The notes: generated by a model from the sequence alone, not told the origin. DNA of 36,026 bases from Condylostoma magnum (GCA_920105805.1 CAKKTI010000196.1:1-36026); one strand, 5' to 3'; shown: positions 12,923 to 24,650, counted from the stretch's first letter. A program made the numbers and translations.

Positions 12923-13676
12923 TTATTAATATTTTAGAAAATAGATTGGTTATATAAATAAGCTAGTCATACTCTGTGTGATTTATAGTACTAAAGGCAA
13001 AAAACTGTGGAAATTACAATGTTTTATAATAAAAGTGCTTGTCATGAGTAACTTTTACATTGATGGAAAAACTATATAAAATTAATGAGACAATTTAAGT
13101 ACTACATATTTAGGATCTTATTACAAATAAATAATTAAAGTAATAGAATATACTTGAACTGAAAATAATTATAGGAAAATTATAAAACAGGTAATTATTA
13201 ATTGTGTCATTATAACTAATATTTAAAGTAGCTTTGTCTAATATTATTATAGTATGAATTCTAAGAGGCCTACTGTATAAGTTTTATGCTAGTTCTGTAG
13301 CTATAGAAGAGATAAATAGATTAAATGCTATAATTTGATTATATAATTAGTTGTATTCAATAAATATGTGAGTTTAGTGAAAATATAGTATGACTTTAAC
13401 CCACTTATAAAAACGATGCAAATTTTAAGTTTACCAAGTATTTGACCTAGTGTTACAATATAAGTTTTCTAAATAGATATTTTTAACTAATAATAGATCA
13501 TTTGATATCAGTAGTATAATTTAATAATAAAAATAAGAGTACAATCCTAATTTAATTGTTTTAACTACTAATAAGAATTCATTATTTTATTGATAGCTTA
13601 GAAAATTTTAACTGACAGATCAGTTATGTATTTAAACATATTTAAATCATTACATTTTAACAAGATATTAGCTTTA
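12923..13676. other. Convergent intergenic region
   Basis: About 750 bp of roughly 20% GC between two convergent genes. No frame has conserved motifs or a G-at-position-1 bias. I see no gene, repeat or RNA in it. Confidence 0.4.
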
Positions 13677-15065
13677 TTATTCTTCATAATCTTCAATGAA
13701 TCGTATGTCATCTTCCATATTATTTGATACTAGTTTTCCTTTTTCCTCACGTTTGGTACTTATAGTTAGAGCGGGTCAATTTTCCTCTTGCTCTTTTGGA
13801 AGGTCTAATCTTTCTAAATCGGTTAAAGGTTAATTATCTTGTATTGTATTAGTTGAAGATTACTCATTCATACTCCCTATCAATTTATTTTAAATAATTT
13901 CCGGTACTACTGGGGAGCTATTTCGGAAAGTATGTTTTATGCAGTATTGAAATATAAAAAAGGTAATAAATGATATTTCAATTAGTTTAAGGATAAATAT
14001 ACCAATCTGGAATGCATATATCACTTCATTCAACTCTGAGTCACAGGGAAGTCCTTCATTATTGAAATTTACACAGTCTTTATCTGTTTTCAGATGATAA
14101 CTTTGAGTTAAACCCCAGGCACTAAGACTACATAGGGTAAATACTATCAAATTTAAAAGATCTAATGAAGCTATAATCAAAACTACTTATTTAGGACTCT
14201 CTTCCGGATTTTTCTCCTTTAATATTCGTCTTTTTTTCATGTAATAATAGTAACAAATTATCTAAGCAGTGTTTAAAACAATAAAAATTGCCAAACATGT
14301 AAAAAGAACTGCAACTGCATTTCTAATATTCTTAAAGTATTCGCACATTGGATTAACCAATTTATACCCTTCGATAAAATAATGCTGAGTACAATAATGC
14401 TCCTCTAAATCAGAATAACTTTTGCCTTTCTTTAATTCGGGATGTATCAAACCCTTATCTATGCAAAAGTTCTAAAATAAGAATTTTATGCCTAAACTTG
14501 TATTGTTACTTTGCTCATTTTAAATTTAATCTTTTAAATCGCGAATTTCTTTACAGAAATTATAAGTGTTTTAAGAATCTATAAAGTAATAATCATCTTC
14601 GCTTCTATCATAACAATATTTTCTTAGGAAGACTTCAGTGTTATAACTATGTTGGGTTCTCTAAGCAATTTCAGACTATAAGGACGGCTTGCAAATCCAG
14701 TCAATAGATGCTTATTTTTCTCCCTTTGGCTCCTCATATCAGTCTGGCTGTGTAACATCAATAATTTCTCTAAAATTGCCATCGAATATAAATTCTTCTA
14801 AAAAATCAGCTTGGTAGCTTAGCTTTATTTCGGTAGAAAAAGTAATAAAATCTTTAATCATGAAGCAAATTATGATAAACCCAAAAATAATAGAAAAGAG
14901 ATTATGAAGGAATAATGCTACTATTACTAGTTTTTCTATAATTGTATTATTATTTAAAGTAAGCAGTAGTTCTGTTTTTTAAACTAATCTCTTATTACTC
15001 GATTAATTACCTATAAATTATTCTTATTCTCTATCTGTGTCCTAAATAGAGGGTTAGATAGCCAT
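13677..15065 (-). CDS. Four-pass membrane protein, unknown function
   Basis: 462 residues. Four hydrophobic segments lie near 35-60, 246-275, 296-318 and 345-375. A long loop between the first two holds several Cys (WICKPS, RKYCYD, YNFCKE, NFCID, HYCTQ, NPMCEY), so it is probably extracellular and disulphide-bonded. A second Cys-containing loop (DCVNFNNEGLPCDS) lies between TM3 and TM4. The N-terminus is Gln-rich and the C-terminal tail is acidic. TGA is Trp in QPDWYEEP and ENWPAL, beside TGG in IDWICK. The tandem stop TAA TAA is at 13679-13674. I do not recognise the family. Confidence 0.7.
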
Positions 15066-15085
15066 TCTTTAAAAATGTTGAATTA

Positions 15086-17080
15086 TTACAAGGCCTTATG
15101 AGCTTGAAAAAAGGATTGTGTATGAAATTTTAATTGGAAACTAAAGTAATATTTGTGATTCTTTTACTATATTCTGAGAACATTCATAGATACTTCAATT
15201 ATCTGGTAAAAGGCTCTTATACAATAGAAAGATTATTTTACTAAAATCATGATGCTTAAACATAACATTAAAATATATAATAAACTATTTCATTAGTAAT
15301 TGATAAAAGAAACTATTAATTAGTTTCCTTCATTTTTTAATTGATTCTAGTAAACTTATACAGCTATTTAATCGCATTTGTAATAATTAAGAACTATTTT
15401 AAGTTGTCTGATATCTAGTAAAGTAATTCTATCATAATATTTAGCATAAACTACAACAATAAAAAGCTTAAAAATATGTGAAAGCATCCGAAGCTTTTCG
15501 TACAATAAGTAATTAGCTCCATTTTCTAAATAATTCATTTACTAAACTGCTTAAAGGAGCATTGAATCTTGCTTTTTCCTCTTATCCTCAACTTCTCTTT
15601 GCATTTGATAAAAAAAATCATCCTAATCATAAAACTGATGCACCTGGTTTTCCCTTTGATTAAAACTGTTCATTTCGCTATAATTTTTCCTGGTAGGTGT
15701 ACTAGTTGCAGATGATCTGGGACTTTGTGCTCCTTTTCTTTTAGGAGTATTTGATTTTTCCTCTTCTAAAGTGCTAAAATGAGTGCCTCTATGAGGAGTT
15801 GGAGGTCCAGAATCCTAGCTTGAGTAATTATCTAAATGTGTTTCTCTATTGGACGAATTAAAGACAGTTTCAAGAGGATCCGGGGATCCGATTGCATGGT
15901 CCTTGCTTTCCTCTCTTTTGGACTGATTGCCAGTGCTTCCTACATCTGATACTAAATTATTCTGTAAATGAATGTCAACTATAGGATTAAATTGCTCTGG
16001 GGGAGGAGGACCGGCGGAGAATTGGTAGTTTTTGTTTAATTCTTCGTATATTTATTCGTTTGTTTGTAAGTAGTACTCTATTTGCCTATCTAGATCTTAT
16101 ATTAATTCTTCTTTTTGATTAAGAGTGTGATTCAGTTAGTCAACTTATTCTTTAGTTTGGCTTAACTCTTGCTGGAGATTCTATACTTACTCCTTTATCT
16201 CTATATACTCTTGCTTATTTGATACTGAGGATTATATTTTTTAGCCTATTTGAGAAATTTAAGCTTGAAATTATCGTAGAGATAATTCAGATTGATGTTT
16301 TTAAGATGCTTATTCTTATTACAGTTTGTTTATATGCTGTTGTAAGTACTGATTTGCTTAAGTATAGTTATCGATTTAACTTTGTATTTGTTATTAATCA
16401 TCCAACTGCTTTTAGTACATGTTTTGTATAAATTTGTTGTATTTTGTAGATTTCTTATGCTTTTCCTACATCAAATATTATAATTACTGTTCTAATTGAT
16501 TGATATCTTAGCTTTCTAATTCAATTTCGCTCTGAAGCTATTAATACACAAGTTTACTTTCCTCAGCTTCTTTATGTTTTTTACTTATGATTTGATTTAA
16601 CAGTCCAGCATCATCCATCATAAGGAAATCACTTTATGTTTTTTCTTGAAAGCTTTCAAATTCCTATGAGTCAACTTATTTCTGTTAATCATTTAGTGAA
16701 TCTTGCTATAAACATGATTACTCCTCTATAAAAACCTCTTATGGTTAGTTATCAATAGGTTATGAGAATTATTCTTTAGCATGGTTTCTGTCCTCACTAG
16801 AAAACTGTAGCTCCTCGTATATTATTTAAGGCTCTTCTTGAATATTTTCGTGTATCTCCTAAGTAGGCTCAAAAGACAAAGTTTGCACTGCTGGCTCAAA
16901 ACCATGTACAATTTCATTCGACTCTTCCGTAATCACAATTTTACTTTATTGTTACAAGTTCTTCTTGGGCTGTCCCTTTTAGCTCCTTTTAACTGACCTA
17001 TTTGATCTTTTAGCCCTTTCTTTTATTTATCTTAGTTGCTATAATTTCTAGTCTCTGTCCATTTTTGCTTATTCACTCAT
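15086..17080 (-). CDS. Gln-rich coiled-coil protein, possible membrane-anchored C-terminus
   Basis: The first about 510 residues are certain in frame: a basic start (MSEQAKMDRDQKLQQLRQIKERAKR), a Glu-rich region, long Gln/Lys coiled coils (about 190-360) and a Ser/Pro-rich tail with PGTP-like and RSSATSTPTRK segments. A tandem TAG TAA at 15544-15539 may end it there (512 residues). The same frame stays coding-like in G bias to about 15290, with hydrophobic stretches (HIFKLFIVVVYAKYY, LLYILMLCLSIMILV). It reaches a tandem TAA TAA at 15088-15083, exactly 20 nt before the next gene, which would give 664 residues. I report the long form because that gap matches the spacing elsewhere. GC content does drop after 15540, so the short form, or two genes, remains possible. 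The start lies 11 bp from a divergent start. Confidence 0.5.
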
Positions 17081-17091
17081 TTTTATTATAA

Positions 17092-19251
17092 ATGTACGAT
17101 CAGTTTGACTAATATGATTATTAAGAAGGTTGGGGAGAGTATGATGAGTATTAAGAAGGTTATGAATAGGAGTACTATGAAAGGTAGCATTATCCAAGCA
17201 GAAGGCACAACAATCGTAGAGTAAGGTTTAGAAGTCCAAGATAAGCCCGCTATGATTACCAGGATGATTACTATTATGATGATTATTACCAAGATGATTA
17301 CTATTATGATGATTACTATCAATAAAATTACCAGGATGATTACTATCAATAAGATTACTATCAATAAGATTACTATTATGATGATTATTACCAAGATGAT
17401 TACTATTAAGACGATTACTATTATGATGAGTATTACCAAGACGATTATTATAGACCAAGATATAATAGGAGAGGACCAAGAAGTAGTAGAAGAGGATCAA
17501 GAAGTCATAGAAGAGGACCAAGAAGTTATAGAAGAGGACCAAGAAATCGTAGACGGCCTAGAAGGCCTTATATTAAAACTTATTTTCACGAATACTGAAT
17601 GCCATAGACTTAAGACGAGTATGAAAGAAAGCTCAAGGTGAAATAAATCTAGGGTAGATGGAGTGAAATTGATGTTAAAGCTGATTAAGTTAATATACCA
17701 ATTAGATAAGAAGAGTTCAATGTAAAATTAAGCCTGTCCTTTGATCAACTTAAAGATTCCCTTATTCCCACAAGTATTCCATTCGAAAATAAAAATAAAG
17801 TAACTTACTCAGTAACATCTATGCCAAAGCCCTTGGACAAAGAGCCAATTGACATGTAAAGCTTTAAGAAGTACATGAGAAACTGATTCAAGAAATAATA
17901 AGAGAGTATTACCTAGCTCATGGTTAGATTTGACTAAGACAACGATGGAGGACTGAATTTTAACGAGTTTTTGATGCTTCTAAGCTATGCTGGTATAGCG
18001 AATTTAACTAACGAGGATATTGATATTATTCATTATACAATTGACTTTTCAAAAGACGGAATAATCACAGAATAAGAACTCACTGATTTTCTTGTATTAA
18101 AAATTGATGAATAAATGTCAACAGCATAATCAAGAGTATTTGACAGGCTTTTTACTTAATTAAAAATAAACGGCTAATACTTCGAAGATGTTGTTTAAAT
18201 TCCTGATGATGGATTTATTACTCCCTCCGATTTATATGAACAACTTTATAATTATGGTATTGATGTAAAATAAAAGGATATTGATCACCTTTGCATGCAT
18301 TTTCAGCAAAATTAAGATTTAAGCATTCAATTTGATGATTTGCTGTACAGGTTTAATTAGTATGCAAGTGTTACTAGTTAAGCTGATCACAAATTATAAG
18401 AAAATTTCATCAAAAAGGTAAAGAATATCGATGCAAAGGCATTCTTTAAGTTTGAATACGACAAGGATTAATAGTAGTATGCACTTTCTTTTCATAATTT
18501 TGAGCATGCTTTGAAGTAAATATAATGTGGATTTGATACGTACTCAATTAGAAGATTTTATGCTGATATGAACGGTTATGAACAAAACTTTGTTTATCTA
18601 GATTAATTTTACAATATTCTCAGTTAAGCTTAAATAGAGAGCATAGAAATGTAGCTTTAACAGTAAGATGAAATAAAGGATGAAGATTTGTTCTATTAAA
18701 TCTCTTAAACGCTGTTAGGATACTGCGATGTAAATGAAATTCCTCTGTAAAATGTTTTCCTAAATTTTGAGTATATCGATTATGATTAATTTATGGAAAT
18801 TTTTACAAATATATGCAGAGATATAAGCCCAACTTTACTAGAAAAAATGTTCGAGTAATTCTAAATGGATGATTTTGTTAATGTTGACTATTTAATCAAG
18901 TATATACGGTAAGAACCTATATTGGGAACAATTCGCATTATAAAAGGGCTATAAAAGTATTTAAATGGTGATCCCATCAACATTTTTATCGCATTTAAAG
19001 TAGATTTGTACGGATACATTTCAGATTAAGATTTACGCTAAGGGCTGACTAATTTAAAAATCGAACATACCGAAACCGATATTGAATACTTCATTTTTAC
19101 AGTTGACCCGGATTTAAACTGGTATAATATAGAATCTGTGCACACTCTCTTTATATCCGTTTTTGATATTTTTAGAATTTTGAAGATAGAGCATCTAGTT
19201 GGAGACGACTTTTTATCAGAAAGACGAGAAATAATGTATTTTTATGAGTGA
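17092..19251 (+). CDS. EF-hand protein with N-terminal Tyr/Asp and Arg/Gly repeats
   Basis: 719 residues if the TGA at 19249-19251 is the stop, 728 if TAA 19276-19278. The N-terminus is acidic and Tyr-rich. It has DDYYQDDYYYDD-type repeats (54-120), then an Arg/Ser/Gly/Pro block (121-159, units of SRRGPRSY type). Two canonical EF loops follow: DQDNDGGLNFNE (281-292) and DFSKDGIITEQE (318-329). Further EF-like helices fill the C-terminal half, with degenerate loops such as IPDDGFITPSDL. It probably binds Ca2+. TGA is Trp in MRNWFKKQ and HEYWMPQ. The gene is divergent from the coiled-coil gene, with only 11 bp between start codons. Confidence 0.82.
17251..17451 (+). repeat. In-frame Tyr/Asp codon repeat
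   Basis: Sixty-seven codons of imperfect tandem TAT/TAC/GAT/CAA units (DDYYYDDYYQ type) inside the EF-hand gene. Codon choice varies between copies (TAC/TAT, CAA/CAG/TAA), so the protein pattern is better kept than the DNA. Confidence 0.85.
17452..17568 (+). repeat. In-frame 21-nt Arg/Gly/Pro/Ser minisatellite
   Basis: About four copies of a 7-codon unit (AGA AGA GGA CCA AGA AGT TAT type), diverging at both ends. The encoded block is strongly basic and directly follows the acidic Tyr/Asp block. Confidence 0.8.
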
Positions 19252-19325
19252 TTTTGCGTTTTAAAGTTATATTTATAATTCCATTACTTATGAATACATA
19301 TATAGGCCAAATTAAATTTAACTAA

Positions 19326-19868
19326 CTAACATGATTTGATCGGACTTCCTAATTCGTACTCTTTACGAACACATTCATTGTTGGCAAGACACTCTTAAGT
19401 ATGCTCATAGAAAAATTGGTTATCGGAATAATCGCACCAGTCTGTAGACTTAGTAGCACCGAAATACCCAACAGCTAATTAATTATCAATTAACCCTTCA
19501 GAGATAGATTGCCATTCCCCATTAACCTGATATTCAATATCAGTTAAAATTCTGAAGTATTTATCCTTCTGGACATTTGTAAGCTTTACGTGCTGGCCAA
19601 TCACTCTACTTTCAGTGTATTCTTTGGAAAGTAATGCTAAACACTTCTCTAGTTAGCATTTCCCTCTCTTTTCAGGGGTATCTACTCCATATACTCTGAT
19701 ACTAATTTTCTCTGCAAAGATTTGAGGAATGGCGTTGTCGGGGTTGTCTAGGTTTATTGTGCATGTGTCACCATCGTAGCAATGGTGAATTGTTCCGTAT
19801 AAGTCTTCTGCGAAGATTGCGACTAAAAGAAATTGGAGCATATTTATTATAATTGACATATTTTTCAT
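19326..19868 (-). CDS. Secreted staphylococcal-nuclease-like (TNase) enzyme
   Basis: 180 residues. A hydrophobic N-terminus (IIINMLQFLLVAIFA, to about residue 20) looks like a signal peptide. The SNase fold motifs follow: YDGDT (D34), RVYGVDTPE (R58, D63, E66) and KDKYFRIL (R106). These correspond to D21, R35, D40, E43 and R87 of the Staphylococcus enzyme, so the active site is complete. It should cleave DNA and RNA with Ca2+, outside the cell or in a food vacuole. Many Cys in the C-terminal third suggest disulphides. TAG 19328-19326 ends it after SPIKSC, with no TGA nearby. It starts 21 nt after the stop of the MFS-like gene; Met4 (19859) is an alternative start. Confidence 0.88.
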
Positions 19869-19889
19869 AAATATTTGCGGTAAAATGTA

Positions 19890-21176
19890 TTACTTATTTG
19901 GAGGCTTAAGTTGAAAACTATTTTCTTCATCAGGTTCTGGTAAAGGATTCTTCCGATTTCTATAAATTATGAAGTTTCCTAGAATTATTGACTGAAAGGA
20001 AGTGGACAGCATCATTACTGTATCAAGAAGGTCTCAGGAGTAATATCATATTACACACATTATTAATTGCATTATGCTCATACTTGCTTGCACTATTTAC
20101 AAGTAATATAGGTGATTTTTATTTATGTCTAATATGAGAAGTGTAAAGATCTGAAAAAGCATGCATTGTATTAATCCTCTGAAAAAGAAAATTATACCAC
20201 CTACCATTGCAACTACGTAGTTTTACTCAATAAAGGATGCTGATAGTATATAAAAGAATACACAAAGATTACTGATTATTATGATTATTCATAATAATGT
20301 ATTTTATCGATTTGCCTTATAAATCCATACATTTAGGAAAGTTGAGATAAAAGTTCCTAAATAATAAGATAGTTGAAGTATAGAGTCTATTTTATAGCTA
20401 TTTATCAAAAGCTTGTCTAAATATCAATACAAAAGAGGTCTATCTAAAGCATAGTTTGCCACAAAAGCCATTGAAATTATTGATACATCTATAATACTAT
20501 ATTATTTCTAATTTCTGATAAGCTTTTGTGTTATTAAATCGCTTCCAGCTAGTTTGGTTTTAATTTTTTTAGTAAAAAGTGATATAATCAGATTAATAGG
20601 TACACACATAAACGATCAAAGCTCTATAGTCAAAATAGAATCAATACCAACTCCACAGCAAAGAAGCATCAGAAATAAGCTCCAAAAGATTAGAGTAATA
20701 ATGTACTAAAAGCTTAGAAAGAACCCTAAATATATCGGCTTATTTTCTTAGGATTAATAGTACCCAATATAAGTTATTATAAGCAGCACTGAGACTATTT
20801 TAGAGAAGTTCACCGAAAACATGCAAATTAACTGTAGATACAAGGTGTTTTGTATTACTTCAAGTTAATAAGCTAATGGTAAAGTAAATGTTGTCATTTC
20901 AATAGCCGAAATGATTATTAATAATTTTTATTCTCCTAATAATCTGAGTAAAAATCCAGTACTCAAGCATGCGCTTAGGCCAGCCGTTCCTTAAACGATT
21001 CCAACATACAAATATACAATATTTTCATCCCTTATATTCTCAAACTACATTATAACATTTGCCATTGTATCATTCAAATAAGAGCTAGTTGAGCAAATTA
21101 CAAATAATGCTATTACTGCTTATAAATCACTATTTCGTTGCCAAATTTACAGTGACTTAAATTATTATACAATCAT
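19890..21176 (-). CDS. MFS-like multi-pass membrane transporter
   Basis: 428 residues, about 11-12 hydrophobic segments and few charged loops, with a hydrophilic C-tail (RNRKNPLPEPDEENSFQLKPPNK). The layout (six segments, a basic loop TKKIKTKLAGSD, then five or six more) resembles MFS carriers, but I see no strong signature, so family and substrate are tentative. TGA is Trp in TIELWSFM, LLYWYLD, LLWIII, VIWYYSWD. The stop is TAA 19892-19890. The start ATG is 28 bp from the divergent Nudix start. It is followed on the same strand by the nuclease gene 21 nt away. Confidence 0.75.
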
Positions 21177-21204
21177 TTAATTTCTAAAACAGGACTTAGT
21201 AAAA

Positions 21205-21780
21205 ATGTACAGAACTTCTATAGTGCATGATGGCTATTGGCTTAAATTATACTAAAAGGAATTTTAAGGATAAACATACGAGTACACCTGTCCTAAATAA
21301 CGAGCAAGTGAGGGAGATGCAATGGATGTGATTCCTTTTATTAACATTCAAGGTACTAATCACATCATCATCATTCTGAATTTTAGATACCCAATAAAGC
21401 AATATTGCTTAGAGTTTTGCTCAGGATATGTAGATGAAGGGGAGGATTACATTGCTGCAGCTTTCAGAGAGCTATAAGAAGAGACCGGATATGCAGCCTC
21501 TATTGAAAATTTACTATACTCAGCTTTTCGCCTTTACTCTTATCCTGAAACGAGCGATGAAATATAAGGCTAGATCTGTGTTAATATAGATTACTCACTT
21601 CCTCAAAATCAAAACCCAGTTTAAAATTTAGAAGAAGAAGAATAAATTTAAGTTTTAAAAGTGCCTTCAAGCAACTTTTTAGAAAGAATCGAGCAAATTA
21701 TGAAGGAATAGAACTGTGCAATTGATAGAAGACTGTATTTCTTTGCATTAGGACTAGAAATTGATAAGCTGTTAATTTAG
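21205..21780 (+). CDS. Nudix hydrolase, ADP-ribose pyrophosphatase-like (NUDT5 type)
   Basis: 191 residues. A perfect Nudix box GYVDEGEDYIAAAFRELQEETGY lies at 74-96 (G74, E80, R88, E89, E92, E93, G95), with TAA as Gln91. The upstream QYCLEFCSGYVDEGE resembles the E-x-P-aG-D-GE of ADP-sugar diphosphatases such as NUDT5. Likely reaction: ADP-ribose to AMP plus ribose 5-phosphate with Mg2+, in the cytosol. It is a little shorter than human NUDT5 (219). The stop is TAG 21778-21780. It interlocks with the TAA stop of the gene on the opposite strand, the two sharing bases 21778-21779. Confidence 0.88.
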
Positions 21781-22067
21781 ATTTGCTGTATAGTCAATTC
21801 AAATAAGCTAAGGTATCATTGGCTTTTGTTTCTTTTATGCTTTATAAATTCGAGTAGGTTCATAGAGCTTTTTCTCTCAATTTGATATACTGGAACTTCA
21901 TCACTTTCTTGTATAATACTAACCTGTCGTTCTGGAGAGCAATTAGATATTACACTTTAAGATCTATGTGTCTTTTAAGATATTTTCTCTTATTCAACTT
22001 TATCTTGCTATTACATGTATTTAACATTGTCTAGTACTTTTATAAGCCTAGTTTGAAACTAATTCAT
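21777..22067 (-). CDS. Small hydrophilic protein, 96 residues, unknown
   Basis: The frame was chosen because GC falls from codon position 1 to 3 (about 43, 32 and 21% over the central part), as in the certain genes; the neighbouring frame shows the reverse. The protein is Gln/Ser/Glu-rich (SVISNCSPERQVSIIQESDEVPVYQIERKSSMNLLEFIKHKRNKSQW), ending FELTIQQI before TAA 21779-21777. It lies 53 nt downstream of the channel stop on the same strand. No domain recognised. TGA serves as Trp in KSQWYL. Confidence 0.6.
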
Positions 22068-22121
22068 GTTAATATTAAGTGTATCAAGTTTTCTATTGCA
22101 AATTTATATTGACTATTGAAT

Positions 22122-24650
22122 CTAATTATAGGTATTCTTTTCGTTTTTAAATTCTACTATTGCCTTTTTAAAGTTTTTTACCACTGTATGACTTTTTGGT
22201 ATAGGAGCAGCATTCCCTTAAATTAGAGCAGCTGGGTCTAGAATGCCATCTTTAGTAATAAATAGAGGATTAATCAAGCCTTGCATTACAGACTCAGCTA
22301 AATCATGGTTATCAGCGTCTTAGCAAGCTATAATAGCCTGTAATTTAGGAACCATATTAGAAATCTCATTTCCTTATCTCTTTTCTTCTCTTTTGAACTA
22401 TAAAGCAATATAAAGAGTGTTTTTTCATTTACGTTTGATATAAGTAGCCCTGCTTTCATTAAGAATCATATAGTCAATAACTCTTAAATGTTCTTTTTGG
22501 TATTAAACAACATTTTATAAAGCTTTATTGAAATTATCATCTTTATTTGCTTTTTCAAAGAGAATTTCTGTATTTAAGACATAAAGAGTAGCTGCTTCAG
22601 CAACTTTACACTGTGTAACGTGCTTTTATTGTAATAAGGCCCTTTACGACATCAATAATGTTCCTTAAGGCAGTATGTCTAGTATTATTTCCTAAGGGTA
22701 ATCTCCTACATATCATGTATCGTTTCCTATTTCATCAATAGATTCAACATAACCAATCTATGACTAAGCATCAATTATAGGAATTATTTAGGCTCTATGT
22801 TTCAAATTTTCCGCTATTGTTATATCAAATTAAAACTCTCTATATTCTGCTCAATTGGTTTCTCTTTTAGGAACTCTGGGACTTGGCCCGATTTATTAAT
22901 ACTTTTTTTACTTTTTCAGCATATGAAGATGCTTATCATTAATTGTCAGTGATAATTCGAGTAGTCCATCAGTCAGCAGAAAGATAGTATCACATTAGTC
23001 ACCTGGCTTAAATAGATACTCCCCTTTCTCTAGTTTTACAATATCCATAACATACGGTAGTTCAGAAAATTCATTCTCAGGTAATTCTTCTAAATAGCCT
23101 GATAGCTTTCAAACCTCTAATAAGAACAATTTAAAGGGATCTTTGTACTGCATGCTTTACTGTTTCAATTTATCAACAAATCCATGAAATTAATCAACTA
23201 GGGAGAAAAAGCAATCACTGGACAGCTCGGCTATGCTACAATAATCCATTCCCATAACAGTAGCGGTGCACAGAGTATTGTATATCAATCCTATTTCCCC
23301 AAAATGAGCTCCTTAGTACAAATAGCAAACACTTGACTGATTCTCATCCTTGTCAGTTACTTATACTTCACACTCTCCGTCAACTAGAAAATAAAAGGAA
23401 TTGGGTAATTATCCTTCAGTAATTATTTTCTACTCAGGTGAACTGAATATATTCTGCAAATTATTGACTAATTCTAAAGTTAAATCATTCTCAGTACTAA
23501 ATACCTCATTTAGTCTTATAATAGGATTGTACAGATAAGCATTCACTTCTTATCTCAAACTAGGTGAAATAAAATCCTAAAACTCAGTATACTCTGACTA
23601 TGCACTAATAGTTTTCTAAGCTGTAGTAATGTAATCTAAAACTTTATTTACTAGATAATTTGGTAAATGCATATTTTGCATAGTAGTCAATGACCCATCT
23701 AACAAGGCTTGGAATTTAGTAGATCTCTGGCTTAAATTGCTCATTAAAACTGCCATTTCTCCAAACATTACAGCTGTTATAAGTGCTCCTATTATTATAA
23801 GTATCGAGGCCATAGAAGTTTATAATACATTCCTAGGACCTACTTCTCCTCCTGTTAATAGTCACACAGCATGGTAAAAACTAGCAAAATACTTACCCCA
23901 AATAGAAGTTTCGTATAAGTCAGTTGTTTTAGTTATATAATCCGGAACTGGAAGTCACTCATTATCTTGTTTTATTATAATGTATCAAAGACAGCCTGTC
24001 AAATGCACCCACATAATCAAGTACAGCATTAATTGCATTAAATTCATAACAGCCTTTATGTCGTCTTTAGCCCTAGTAAAGCGAATTATTCTAGCCAGTC
24101 TTAAAATTCGGATTAATTTAAGCATATCAGTTAAGGACATCACTTCAATAAAAGTGTTTGTATCATTATACAAAACCCAGAAATTGTCCAAGGGCACTGA
24201 TGCAATAAAATCTACTCAAAATGATCCTTTAAGATAATTTCTAGCAATTACTTTCATATCAAACACTTCATCACCATTTGGATCAACATAAGTAGTGAGA
24301 AAGTTTAAAACTACATCAAGCATAAACAGGAAGTCAATTGTTGTATTAATTGCAAATAATTCTTAGGTTTCTTCTACTTCAAATGCAACAAAAAAGGGAA
24401 CGGTAAATGAATTATACATAGCCAATACCATTGTAAATAAATCCCATCTTGTTCTAAAGGGTCTTGAAATTCTTATTAACTTAGTAGTTACTAATGGAAT
24501 CATTTCTACAGGCTCTTCTCCTCATTCATCCTATATTCTACTTGCGTCACTATCAACACTTTCTAAATCTGCATTTGATATTACCATGGACATTGATTGC
24601 TGAATTGATTAGTCCAATTAAGATTTCTCTTAGATTTTATAAAGACTCAT
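22122..24650 (-). CDS. Ion channel with two cyclic-nucleotide-binding-like domains and unusual pore
   Basis: About 842 residues from ATG 24650, or 823 from ATG 24593; both are in frame. Six-segment channel core: S1 TRWDLFTMVLAMYNSF, S3 INTTIDFLFMLDVVLNF, a basic S4 (LIRILRLARIIRFTRAK), S5 YLIMWVHLTGCLW, pore FYHAVWLLTGGEVGP (to residue 272) and S6. A C-linker and a cNMP-binding-like domain (ITEGQLPNSFYFLVDGECEV ... GAHFGEIGL) follow, then a second, more diverged one (LEKGEYLFKPGDQCDTIFLLTDGLLEL). The filter is TGGEVGP where K+ channels have T-x-GYGD. TGA Trp codons occur at conserved spots (GSFWVDFIAS, GCLWYI, HAVWLL). The stop is TAG 22124-22122. Confidence 0.85.

Noticed and set aside
12923-13064. 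Read-through of DRC3 to the next TGA
   Set aside because: Codon-position bias vanishes after TAG 12920, and the length then exceeds the family norm with unrelated sequence.
17086-17542. Ile/Val-rich and Asn/His-rich minus-strand ORFs over the repeat
   Set aside because: Antisense and off-frame readings of the Tyr/Asp codon repeat in the EF-hand gene.
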